From positions 1-5,742 of the forward strand of contig JAJYOH010000407.1 in NCBI GenBank assembly GCA_021796315.1: a stretch of DNA of 5,742 nt, given 5' to 3'. A model generated the notes under the pieces. That model saw nothing but the letters and a program-made list of their open reading frames with translations. It was not told the DNA's origin and made no database searches. This stretch comes from Chloroflexota bacterium. GTDB lineage: Bacteria > Chloroflexota > Anaerolineae > Anaerolineales > Villigracilaceae. Position numbers and translations under genes: made by a program. Positions 1 to 4,854 of the stretch are shown in pieces; position 1 is the first letter of the stretch; every line of letters starts with the position of its first letter.

Positions 1-60
1 AATAAAAATGCTTCCGCAAAAACCTGATGCCATTTTATTGGCCGACATTTTTCAGCAAAT

Positions 61-74
61 CGCCCGCTTGGGCG
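61..74 (-). terminator. Weak hairpin after the AhpD-like gene
   Basis: A 5-bp GC-rich stem (CGCCC / GGGCG) with a 4-nt loop lies 17 bases beyond the stop codon of the minus-strand gene at 91-555. The following transcript bases are not U-rich, so it may be a poor terminator or only a 3' end structure. No coding region is recognisable between position 1 and 90 on either strand. Confidence 0.3.
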
Positions 75-90
75 CTATTCATCCCGTTTT

Positions 91-555
91 TCAGCCTTCC
101 GCCAGCACATAATTGGCGAAGGTATTGAACTGCTCAATAATATCCGGATGAAATTTAAGCGGTGTTTGCGAAACAAGGCGCGCATACTGAATTGCTAATC
201 GCTCGCGGACCGAAAAAGTACTCATGTTTTCCAACTCGATTTGTCCGCGTAACGCAAGGGCTTCCTGCTCCGTAATGCCCAGGTCGCGATATTCATAGGA
301 ATTCATATCGATACAAAATGGACACGCCACGGCAAATGAGACGGCCATCCGAACCAGTTTGAGCATACGTTCATCCAGCCGTCCATCTTTATGGGCGACC
401 AGCGATTCCAGTACGCCGGAACCAATTGCAGCTTTTGGATACCAAGTCAATATCCGCGCAGGCAACATGATCCGTCCGGTAATTCTTTCCGAAAACCAAA
501 TACCCAGCCGCAATAAAAGCGATATCTTCCGCGGCGGATCAATAAAAGCGTTCAT
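91..555 (-). CDS. AhpD-like / carboxymuconolactone decarboxylase family protein
   Basis: This 154-residue protein has the all-helical AhpD/CMD fold signature. Helix-rich sequence leads into a CxxC redox motif, C78-P-F-C81, followed by I-D-M-N and D-L-G-I. In AhpD the motif is CxxCxxxH, with the His helping to activate the cysteines; here that position is Asn85, a variant I believe occurs in uncharacterised members of the family. The likely role is thiol-dependent peroxide or disulfide chemistry in the cytoplasm, but the substrate cannot be read from sequence. The start is supported by GGAG about 9 nt upstream of the ATG. The C-terminus stops soon after F-N-T-F-A-N-Y and lacks the last helix that I recall in longer relatives of roughly 180-200 residues, so it may be shortened. 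It is divergent from the methyltransferase gene, with a 55-nt shared spacer. Confidence 0.8.
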   Translation of the reverse strand: MNAFIDPPRKISLLLRLGIWFSERITGRIMLPARILTWYPKAAIGSGVLESLVAHKDGRLDERMLKLVRMAVSFAVACPFCIDMNSYEYRDLGITEQEALALRGQIELENMSTFSVRERLAIQYARLVSQTPLKFHPDIIEQFNTFANYVLAEG

Positions 556-610
556 ACTGATTCTCCAATTGAAAAGTTTTTATAAGAATCTAAAAATGAA
601 AGGAACACGT

Positions 611-1183
611 ATGACTACGGACGATCGTAGATTTGATCACCACAAAATGCACGCACTGCTTGGACCCGACCGACAGGCGCGTTGGGACCCAAAAAATTTT
701 CTTAATCGCCTCGCTCTTCGACCCGGAGACTCTGTGCTCGACCTGGGCAGCGGCCCCGGCTTCTGGACTCTACCGCTGGCAAACGTCGTCGGCGAAAGCG
801 GCATAGTCTGGGCGTTGGATGTCAGCCAGGAAATGCTGGATGAGCTTGCGCGGCACAACCCGCCTTCACAAGTGCGCCCAATCCTGGGCGAATTGCCAGA
901 GATCGAACTTCCCGACAAAAGTCTGGATTGGATTTGGGCGGCATTCGTTTTTCACGAGGTCACGCCACCCGAAAAAATGGTCAGCGAGATGCGCCGCATC
1001 TTGAAAGATAACGGCGTTCTGGCCGTGCTGGATTGGAGTCCCGATGCGACCGGTGAGTCCGGCCCGCCACTCCACCACCGCTTATCCATCGAACAAGTCA
1101 GTAAGTATCTGCAGGACGCCGGTTTCAAGTCTGTCGCAATGACCTGGCGAGACGCAGACACATATCTTATCGAAGCAAAATAA
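611..1183 (+). CDS. Class I SAM-dependent methyltransferase
   Basis: A 190-residue cytoplasmic protein of the Rossmann-fold (UbiE/Methyltransf_11-like) class. Motif I is V-L-D-L-G-S-G-P-G at residues 42-50, which binds S-adenosylmethionine. The acidic residue after strand 2 is in A-L-D at 68-70, the P-D-K-S-L-D-W segment near 101-107 is the post-II region, and R-I-L-K-D-N-G-V-L at 129-137 is the usual segment before strand 5. The acceptor substrate is not identifiable: the cysteines typical of arsenite methyltransferases are absent and there is no clear quinone-methylase signature. I chose the ATG at 611 because AAAGGA lies about 8 nt upstream and homology-like sequence begins there. The open frame continues upstream to 359, but that part overlaps the divergent AhpD-like gene antisense and is not protein-like. 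The gene ends just before a strong terminator. Confidence 0.85.
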   Translation: MTTDDRRFDHHKMHALLGPDRQARWDPKNFLNRLALRPGDSVLDLGSGPGFWTLPLANVVGESGIVWALDVSQEMLDELARHNPPSQVRPILGELPEIELPDKSLDWIWAAFVFHEVTPPEKMVSEMRRILKDNGVLAVLDWSPDATGESGPPLHHRLSIEQVSKYLQDAGFKSVAMTWRDADTYLIEAK

Positions 1184-1198
1184 ATCTGGATAGAGAAA

Positions 1199-1227
1199 GA
1201 GAACCGGCAAAACCGGTTCTCCTTTTT
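1199..1227 (+). terminator. Rho-independent terminator of the methyltransferase gene
   Basis: A perfect 9-bp stem, GAGAACCGG (1199-1207) with CCGGTTCTC (1213-1221), closes a 5-nt CAAAA loop and is followed by CTTTTT. It lies 15 nt after the methyltransferase stop and between convergent genes. On the minus strand the stem is followed only by a mixed TTTCTC tract, so it may also terminate the TlpA transcript, with lower efficiency. Confidence 0.9.
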
Positions 1228-1240
1228 GTAACTCAGTCAT

Positions 1241-1837
1241 TTAATTCTCTGTCAACAACGGGGTAACGTATTTCTCAAGCATTGCCTGACTGATCTCGCC
1301 AACCCAGGCCAGACGAATAACGCCCTTGCGGTCAATTACATAAGAACTGGGCAGGTTTTGGTTTTTGAAGGCGTCCAAGGCGGCCGTCTTAAGATCAAAC
1401 CAGACCGGGTACGTCATTTCATGTTCCTGAACGAATTTAGAAACATCAGCTTGAGATTCGCCGGCTTCAATCCCCACGATCATAAAGCCGTTGATTGCAT
1501 GAGCTTTGTAATACGCCTCAAGCGTGGGAATTTCCGCTTTGCAGGGCGGGCACCAGGTAGCCCAATTATTTACCAGCACAACTTTATCTCGGTAATCAGT
1601 AAGTGACTCATGCTTTCCGTTCACTGCATTTTGAAGAGAGAGATCGGGGGCCGGATAATTTACCGCCATCGGAATCGTTGAAAGATTGCCTGCCTGAGGA
1701 GCAGACGTCGAGCTTTGATTGCCTGGCAGGAGAAGAATCGCAGCAATGCCGACCAAGATCAACCCTGCCCCTAAAACAAACATTAGGCGGATGTGATTAT
1801 CATTATTTTTTCTTCGACGGGAATTTTTCTTTGCCAT
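1241..1837 (-). CDS. Membrane-anchored TlpA/ResA-type thiol-disulfide oxidoreductase
   Basis: A 198-residue protein with a basic cytoplasmic N-terminus (K-K-N-S-R-R-R-K), one hydrophobic segment at about residues 18-38 and a short linker. An extracytoplasmic thioredoxin domain follows from about residue 60. The active site is W95-C-P-P-C99 in the context N-W-A-T-W-C-P-P-C-K-A-E-I-P, characteristic of TlpA/ResA/CcmG proteins. The cis-proline is P163 in N-L-P-S-S-Y-V-I-D. Family members reduce disulfides outside the cytoplasmic membrane, often in apocytochrome c or other exported proteins, so thiol reduction is likely although the partner is unknown. Its ATG is 28 nt after the stop of the disulfide oxidoreductase gene, so the two genes are probably co-transcribed. 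A modest AGG lies about 9 nt before the start. The stop is TAA. Confidence 0.92.
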   Translation of the reverse strand: MAKKNSRRRKNNDNHIRLMFVLGAGLILVGIAAILLLPGNQSSTSAPQAGNLSTIPMAVNYPAPDLSLQNAVNGKHESLTDYRDKVVLVNNWATWCPPCKAEIPTLEAYYKAHAINGFMIVGIEAGESQADVSKFVQEHEMTYPVWFDLKTAALDAFKNQNLPSSYVIDRKGVIRLAWVGEISQAMLEKYVTPLLTEN

Positions 1838-1865
1838 TGAATACCTGCTTATTCACAGGGAGCGT

Positions 1866-2531
1866 TCACAAAACAGCGCGCTTAATCTCTGCGAGCAAAT
1901 TCTGTTCAGGCACAGCGCCAACCACCATTCCGCTTCCAGCATTGATGACTGTCTGCGGCACGCCCCGGACGTTGAACTGGTTCGCCAAATCCGAGAACTC
2001 TGTGGCCTCCACTCCCTCTGCGCGGATCATGCCTGGATTTTCCATCGCCATTTGATGTGCGAGCAACACGGCTCGCGGGCAATACGGTCAGGTAGGGGTG
2101 ACAAACACCTGCATGTGCAGCGGCTTTTCGAGGGTCTTCAAGAACTCACGCACTTCTGCACTCAGCCCCGAATCGCGCCCCGAAACAAGTATGATATCGT
2201 TGATCAGCGTGCCAAACTCATGCCCGGAGGGAATGCCCGAAAACTGGATGCCGAAATCGGTAACCTGATCGCCGTCTTTGGCGGCAATCACAATGCCGGG
2301 CGCTCTGTCAATATTGAACCTGCCAGCTACAGCCGCATCTGCCTGCAAATCATACACACTCATATCGAGCCTGTCGTCAATTGCAACCACTTCTTCCAGA
2401 AGCTGGCGAGCGTCGACGCAGTAATCACAGTTTTCGGTCGAGCCGAAAAACAGAATCTGCACCGGTTCTTTCATTTGCCCAAATGCTTCCTTGATCTGAC
2501 TTACAGTCTGTTCGTTGAGAAGTTTTTCCAT
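1866..2531 (-). CDS. Selenocysteine-containing protein disulfide oxidoreductase (two-thioredoxin-fold, glutaredoxin-like; TGA read through)
   Basis: Read with TGA at 2088-2090 as selenocysteine, this is one 221-residue protein, close to the roughly 226 residues of Pyrococcus PDO. The N-terminal thioredoxin fold (about 1-115) has C35-D-Y-C38 and cis-Pro P78 (R-A-P-G-I). The C-terminal fold (about 116-221) begins H-M-Q-V-F-V-T-P-T, has U148-P-Y-C151-P-R-A-V, and keeps the cis-Pro in R-G-V-P192-Q-T. Archaeal and bacterial PDO proteins carry two CxxC sites and move electrons between thiols and disulfides in the cytoplasm; here the attacking thiol of the second site would be a selenol. The start has AGGAG 6 nt upstream. 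Sequence on both sides of the TGA is in the same frame and family-like, and a SECIS-like hairpin follows. An ECF-type promoter precedes the gene and TlpA follows. A nonsense mutation or sequencing error of TGC/TGT is the alternative. Confidence 0.85.
2059..2090 (-). promoter_or_regulatory. Sec codon (UGA) and bacterial SECIS-like hairpin
   Basis: On the minus strand the UGA (2090-2088) is followed by 11 nt and then a perfect 6-bp stem, GCGAGC (2076-2071) with GCUCGC (2064-2059), closing the 6-nt loop CGUGUU. The loop starts 17 nt after the UGA and has G as its second base. This fits the known bacterial SECIS rules: a hairpin immediately 3' of UGA, an apical loop roughly 16-37 nt away and a G in the first two loop positions. 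UUGCC (2082-2078) could pair with GGCGA (2049-2045) as a lower stem. SelB binding is inferred; the sel genes are not in this window. Confidence 0.75.
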
Positions 2532-2607
2532 CGCTGCTCCTGATAAATTTTCCTGATCCTTGCCAACAAATACACAGCATTGATCAGAAATATCGTCTAC
2601 AGAAGTT

Positions 2608-2635
2608 TAGATGCAAACGAACAGAAAAAGTTACA
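2608..2635 (-). promoter_or_regulatory. ECF-type promoter of the selenoprotein PDO gene
   Basis: On the minus strand, -35 TGTAAC (2635-2630, extended as TGTAACTTTTTCT) is followed after 16 nt by -10 CATCTA (2613-2608). The predicted transcription start is near 2600, giving a leader of about 70 nt before the ATG at 2531. The same signature at the same spacing precedes three other genes in the window. TGTAAC-N16/17-CGAC/CGTC is the general form of several Gram-positive ECF promoters. Confidence 0.7.
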
Positions 2636-2657
2636 CATTCCCCCGTTTTAGGCATAC

Positions 2658-2927
2658 TTATTTTGAAGGCAATTTCAAATAATCGTCCAGATTGAGGCGC
2701 TTAAAGAGGCGATCCCGCACATCGTCCGGCAAGCCGCTATCAGGGCGGTTCGAAGCGCGCACAAGGTCAACCGTCCGGCGCGTGGTGTCGACCACAATCC
2801 GGCAATTTTCGCATTCCGAAATATGCTTTTCGATTTCGCGGCATAATTCCTCGCCCAACTCTCCATCAATATAATCAGAGAGAGAGCCAAGCAAAGACTC
2901 GCAGGTGGTGTGGGTGGATTCAGTCAT
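2658..2927 (-). CDS. Zinc-finger (ZAS) anti-sigma factor, RsrA-like
   Basis: An 89-residue soluble protein with no membrane segment. It shows the zinc-binding anti-sigma layout: T-C9-E-S-L-L-G-S-L-S-D-Y-I-D-G-E-L, then C29-R-E-I-E-K-H35-I-S-E-C39-E-N-C42, which is the HxxxCxxC signature. H6, C9, H35, C39 and C42 line up well with the ligand set of Streptomyces RsrA (H7, C11, H37, C41, C44), and the tail L-P-D-D-V-R-D-R-L-F-K-R-L also resembles RsrA. RsrA binds its sigma factor when reduced and releases it when disulfide stress forms a cysteine bridge. The same role is inferred here. The start codon overlaps the end of the sigma gene by 8 bp, so translation is probably coupled and the two products made together. 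The TAA stop is followed by a promoter for the next gene. Confidence 0.9.
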   Translation of the reverse strand: MTESTHTTCESLLGSLSDYIDGELGEELCREIEKHISECENCRIVVDTTRRTVDLVRASNRPDSGLPDDVRDRLFKRLNLDDYLKLPSK

Positions 2928-3528
2928 CTTTTTTCTCCTGATTCATCCGCTCGCCATAATATGCCGACAATTGTTCGCGCAAGTGCAGGCGGGCACGTAA
3001 AAGGCGGGTCTTGACATTTGTTTCACTCAAACCAAGGGCGTCAGCAGTATCTTTAATGGAAAGTTCTTGAATGTCACGCAGGATAAAAACCATGCGCAGG
3101 GTTTCCGGTAAATCCCGGACGGCTTGATCAAGCGCTTTTTTGCCTTCGGACGAGAGCAGTTCTTCTTCCGGCAGCGCGCCCCAGTCTACAAATTCAGATG
3201 GGGAGAGATCGTCCTTGTCATCATCCGAGTCGTTATCATCAATACTAACTTCGGGCCGTTTGCGGCGCAAAAGCATTAAAGCTTCGTTGGCGGCAATGCG
3301 ATAAAGCCAGGTGGATAAACTTGACCGGCCTTCAAAAGTTGCAATGTGGGTCAGGGCCTGGAGAAATGTATTCTGCAAAACATCTTCGGCGTCCTGCTCC
3401 CTGCCCAACATGCGCAGGCCAAGGCGATAGATCGGACCGGAGTAAGCATCCACCAATCTGGCAAACTCAGCCCGATCTCCGGCCTGTAAAGCTTTGACTG
3501 AGATGTCGTGCGTTGTTGTGTCAATCAT
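2920..3528 (-). CDS. ECF-family RNA polymerase sigma factor
   Basis: A 202-residue sigma-70 family factor of the extracytoplasmic function type. Region 2 spans about 18-90, with D-A-E-D-V-L-Q-N-T-F-L-Q-A-L (core binding) followed by F-E-G-R-S-S-L-S-T-W-L-Y-R-I-A-A-N (-10 recognition and melting). A very acidic linker with D-D-N-D-S-D-D-D-K-D-D lies at about 97-107. Region 4 (135-185) holds the helix-turn-helix L-S-I-K-D-T-A-D-A-L-G-L-S-E-T-N-V-K-T-R-L that reads the -35. I chose the ATG at 3528, which begins M-I-D-T-T-T-H. The frame stays open to 3606, but that part is untypical, spans the promoter region and reaches into a terminator. A weak CAGG lies about 9 nt upstream of the ATG. The downstream anti-sigma gene overlaps by 8 bp. 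It likely directs transcription from the TGYAAC-type promoters described here, including one next to its own start. Confidence 0.92.
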   Translation of the reverse strand: MIDTTTHDISVKALQAGDRAEFARLVDAYSGPIYRLGLRMLGREQDAEDVLQNTFLQALTHIATFEGRSSLSTWLYRIAANEALMLLRRKRPEVSIDDNDSDDDKDDLSPSEFVDWGALPEEELLSSEGKKALDQAVRDLPETLRMVFILRDIQELSIKDTADALGLSETNVKTRLLRARLHLREQLSAYYGERMNQEKKDD

Positions 3529-3556
3529 TGGATGTGCCTGGGTGTCAAAAGTTGCA
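3529..3556 (-). promoter_or_regulatory. ECF-type promoter signature directly upstream of the sigma gene
   Basis: On the minus strand, -35 TGCAAC (3556-3551, continuing TTTT) is followed after 16 nt by CATCCA (3534-3529). This matches the other three copies in sequence and spacing and suggests autoregulation. Its -10 abuts the ATG at 3528, so initiation would fall on or just inside the start codon. Either the promoter makes a transcript lacking this ATG, or the site is bound without giving normal sigma mRNA, or the true start lies further in. Confidence 0.45.
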
Positions 3557-3563
3557 TGGCACA

Positions 3564-3592
3564 AGTATACACCGATGGACGGACACGCACAA
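3564..3592 (-). promoter_or_regulatory. Housekeeping-type promoter of the sigma/anti-sigma genes
   Basis: On the minus strand, TTGTGC (3592-3587) is separated by 17 nt from a good -10, TATACT (3569-3564). Initiation near 3557 would give a leader of roughly 28 nt before the ATG at 3528, including the CAGG ribosome-binding candidate. The -35 matches the consensus in only three positions, so basal expression from it would be modest. Confidence 0.45.
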
Positions 3593-3634
3593 AACGAGAA
3601 GCGCAACCTGATTTACGGCCGCGCTTCTCGTTTT
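3591..3634 (-). terminator. Bidirectional-looking terminator after the OsmC-like gene
   Basis: A perfect 14-bp inverted repeat, AAAACGAGAAGCGC (3591-3604) with GCGCTTCTCGTTTT (3621-3634), has a 16-nt loop. It lies 22 bases after the stop of the minus-strand OsmC-like gene and ends in TTTT on that strand. On the plus strand the run is TTTTT followed by AAATTT. It separates the OsmC transcript from the sigma operon, so these two units have independent promoters. Its distal arm touches the -35 of the sigma gene promoter. Confidence 0.85.
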
Positions 3635-3656
3635 TAAATTTCAGGCTGCGAGCTTG

Positions 3657-4049
3657 CTAAACAGGCTGCGCAACTTTGGTCGTGATTTCAAACTTGGGCG
3701 GCTTCTCAAGATGTTTTTTGACTGCGCAAAGTTCCGCTGAATTAATTAACGAGGGGCGATATTTTTCCGGGAAATCCGGCGGGACTTGAATCTCCAGGTC
3801 GATCTTTTCCACCATGCCGTTCATCGGATTGCTGTGGATTCGCTGGATAATACGAATGCCATCGGTCGAGAGATTACGTTGTCGGCAAAAGCCAAGAACA
3901 TAGATACCGGCGCAGGTACCAATGGATGAAAGGAAAACAGCAAAAGGCGTTGGCGCGCTCGCGGCAGGCGGCTGGTCGGTCGGAACTGTGTAAGGTCCAA
4001 AATGTGCATCTACGCGCGAACCACCGGGGAAGTCAATAAGCATTTCCAT
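3657..4049 (-). CDS. OsmC-like (YhfA-type) peroxiredoxin-fold protein
   Basis: A 130-residue cytoplasmic protein of the OsmC/Ohr superfamily, close to the usual 130-140 residues. After an N-terminal strand region (G-G-S-R-V-D-A-H-F-G-P-Y), the central helix holds the first catalytic cysteine in S-S-I-G-T-C46-A-G-I-Y-V-L-G-F-C55. The second family cysteine is C108 in A-E-L-C-A-V-K-K-H-L, matching the usual C-P-V-K-K-type motif. Members reduce organic hydroperoxides through a Cys pair, though YhfA-like members are not well defined biochemically. The extra C55 is notable but its role is unknown. The start is ATG at 4049, with AGGAG about 9 nt upstream; a second in-frame ATG lies two codons later. 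The gene is a single-gene unit with its own ECF-type promoter and terminator, which ties it to the oxidative-stress theme of the block. Confidence 0.9.
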   Translation of the reverse strand: MEMLIDFPGGSRVDAHFGPYTVPTDQPPAASAPTPFAVFLSSIGTCAGIYVLGFCRQRNLSTDGIRIIQRIHSNPMNGMVEKIDLEIQVPPDFPEKYRPSLINSAELCAVKKHLEKPPKFEITTKVAQPV

Positions 4050-4088
4050 GTTTTATACTCCTAGCATATAAGTTTTCGAGATACTTGT

Positions 4089-4116
4089 TTGATGATGCTG
4101 CCTTGAAAAAGTTGCA
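4089..4116 (-). promoter_or_regulatory. ECF-type promoter of the OsmC-like gene
   Basis: On the minus strand, -35 TGCAAC (4116-4111, extended TGCAACTTTTTC) is followed after exactly 16 nt by CATCAA (4094-4089). The predicted start is near 4082, a leader of about 33 nt containing AGGAG before the ATG at 4049. It shares core sequence and spacing with the promoters of the PDO gene and the secreted protein gene. Confidence 0.7.
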
Positions 4117-4307
4117 TTTTTGCCGCCTCGTTTTTTATCTGAATCAAAAAGCGCGGACGGTTCCGCCCTTTTCAGGTTGCTGGCTTTCTGGAAATCCATG
4201 GAGCCGCCTGGCGCTCCAAAAGCCGACTCATCTAAGGAAAGATTGCCAAATGATAGCGATCGAGTGTCAATTGCCATAAAAAGTTTTGTAAAGAATTTGT
4301 GAAGATG
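4117..4307. other. Non-coding divergent spacer with a terminator-like hairpin
   Basis: Together with the flanking leaders this is the only gene-free stretch longer than 300 bases (4050-4376). It separates two outward-facing ECF-type promoters. At 4147-4172 an 11-bp stem with one C-C mismatch (AAAAGCGCGGA / TCCGCCCTTTT, loop CGGT) has A- and T-rich flanks and looks like a terminator on both strands, although no gene points into it. A weaker hairpin (TGGAGC / GCTCCA) lies at 4199-4218. Short open frames here show no protein-like features. Confidence 0.5.
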
Positions 4308-4335
4308 TGTAACTTTTTCTTCCGAAGAACGACTA
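4308..4335 (+). promoter_or_regulatory. ECF-type promoter of the secreted Gln-rich protein gene
   Basis: TGTAAC (4308-4313, extended TGTAACTTTTTCT) and CGACTA (4330-4335) are separated by 16 nt. The block ATGTGTAACTTTTTCT is identical over 16 bases to the copy before the PDO gene, on the opposite strand. The predicted start is near 4342, giving a leader of about 35 nt with AGGAG at 4366-4370. Of the four copies this best matches the TGTAAC-N16/17-CGAC form. Confidence 0.75.
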
Positions 4336-4376
4336 CCTAAACGGAAGGCTTCCAAAATCCAAATTAGGAGAAAACA

Positions 4377-4850
4377 ATGTTCAAAACAATTCTCGTTGTA
4401 ACTACTGTGCTGACCATGTTGTTCGGCGCGGCAGGTGTAACCGTTGCAGCCGCCCAAAGCAGCCAGCCGGGCGAACCGCTTTACGCGGTCAAGGCTTGGA
4501 GCCAGCAATTGCAACAGAGCCGCACGATGCTGCAGGTCAACCAGCAGACTCAGTTGCAGCAAGCGGAATCTGACACAGCTTTGCAGACGCGCGATCAACT
4601 TCGTTTGCAGACCCAGGACATGCTCAATGAACAACTCCGCCTGCGCGAACAGGATCGCATCCAGCAATCTGAAATGTCCGCTCCGCAAAATCAGGGCGGA
4701 GGAAATCCGTGGGCAATCGGCACACCGACACCGGGCAGCAGCTACGGTCCCGGACCGGGAACCTGCCTTGATTGCACATGCACGCCACAAGCGTTCGATG
4801 GTTCAATCGGCCAAGGTCAATCCAATCCAAATCACGGCAACAGGCCATAA
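4377..4850 (+). CDS. Small secreted Gln-rich protein with DUF5667-like segment
   Basis: A 157-residue protein with a clear Sec signal peptide. It begins M-F-K-T, has a hydrophobic core at about 5-24, and a likely cleavage site after A-A-A near residue 26. Next comes Q-P-G-E-P-L-Y-A-V-K-A-W at 30-41, which resembles the P-G-x-x-L-Y-x-x-K motif of DUF5667 proteins, often found near ECF sigma genes. Residues 42-100 are Gln/Leu/Arg-rich and probably a helical coiled coil. The tail is Gly/Pro-rich and disordered-looking, with C130-L-D-C133-T-C135, a possible thiol or metal site. The start has AGGAG 6 nt upstream. An ECF-type promoter precedes it and a strong terminator follows, so it is a single-gene unit. 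The function is unknown; export and a link to the sigma factor are inferred. Confidence 0.85.
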   Translation: MFKTILVVTTVLTMLFGAAGVTVAAAQSSQPGEPLYAVKAWSQQLQQSRTMLQVNQQTQLQQAESDTALQTRDQLRLQTQDMLNEQLRLREQDRIQQSEMSAPQNQGGGNPWAIGTPTPGSSYGPGPGTCLDCTCTPQAFDGSIGQGQSNPNHGNRP

Positions 4851-4854
4851 TAGA

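Noticed and set aside
70..93. TGA ending the AhpD-like gene as another selenocysteine codon
   Set aside because: Only two sense codons follow before another TGA, there is no redox motif around it, and the family has no Cys there.
552..580. Possible fifth ECF site before the AhpD-like gene (minus strand: AAAAAC, TTTT, then CAGT at 16 nt)
   Set aside because: It lacks the TGY of the -35, has CAGT instead of C(A/G)(T/A)C, and would overlap the start codon; most likely coincidence. The TATAAA/TATAAG sequences at about 580-586 have no convincing -35.
359..610. Longer N-terminus for the methyltransferase in the open frame from 359
   Set aside because: It runs antisense through the AhpD-like gene, shows no family features, and the ATG at 611 has a ribosome-binding site.
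2088..2090. TGA as a reassigned codon (Trp or Gly) instead of selenocysteine
   Set aside because: Other genes here end at TGA (the AhpD-like gene, the sigma gene, the PDO gene itself) and Trp is encoded by TGG. The TGA occupies a conserved Cys position, which neither Trp nor Gly would fill.
1866..2531. PDO as a pseudogene or as two separate genes
   Set aside because: There is no frameshift, both halves are intact and in frame, the second half has no convincing start of its own (only a GTG after the CxxC site), and a SECIS-like hairpin follows the TGA. A point error remains possible.
2052..2543. 163-codon plus-strand open frame
   Set aside because: It is the antisense shadow of the PDO gene and has no protein-family features.
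3529..3606. Longer sigma factor starting at 3606
   Set aside because: The extra 26 residues are untypical and would include the promoter elements and part of a terminator stem; the ATG at 3528 gives normal ECF length.
4343..4353. GGAAGGCTTCC palindrome in the leader of the secreted-protein gene
   Set aside because: Only 5-bp arms around a single base; too short to claim as an operator and not repeated at the other promoters.
4053..4790. 245-codon minus-strand open frame
   Set aside because: It lies antisense to the secreted Gln-rich protein and its promoter, and has no recognisable domain; the plus-strand gene has signal peptide, ribosome-binding site, promoter and terminator.
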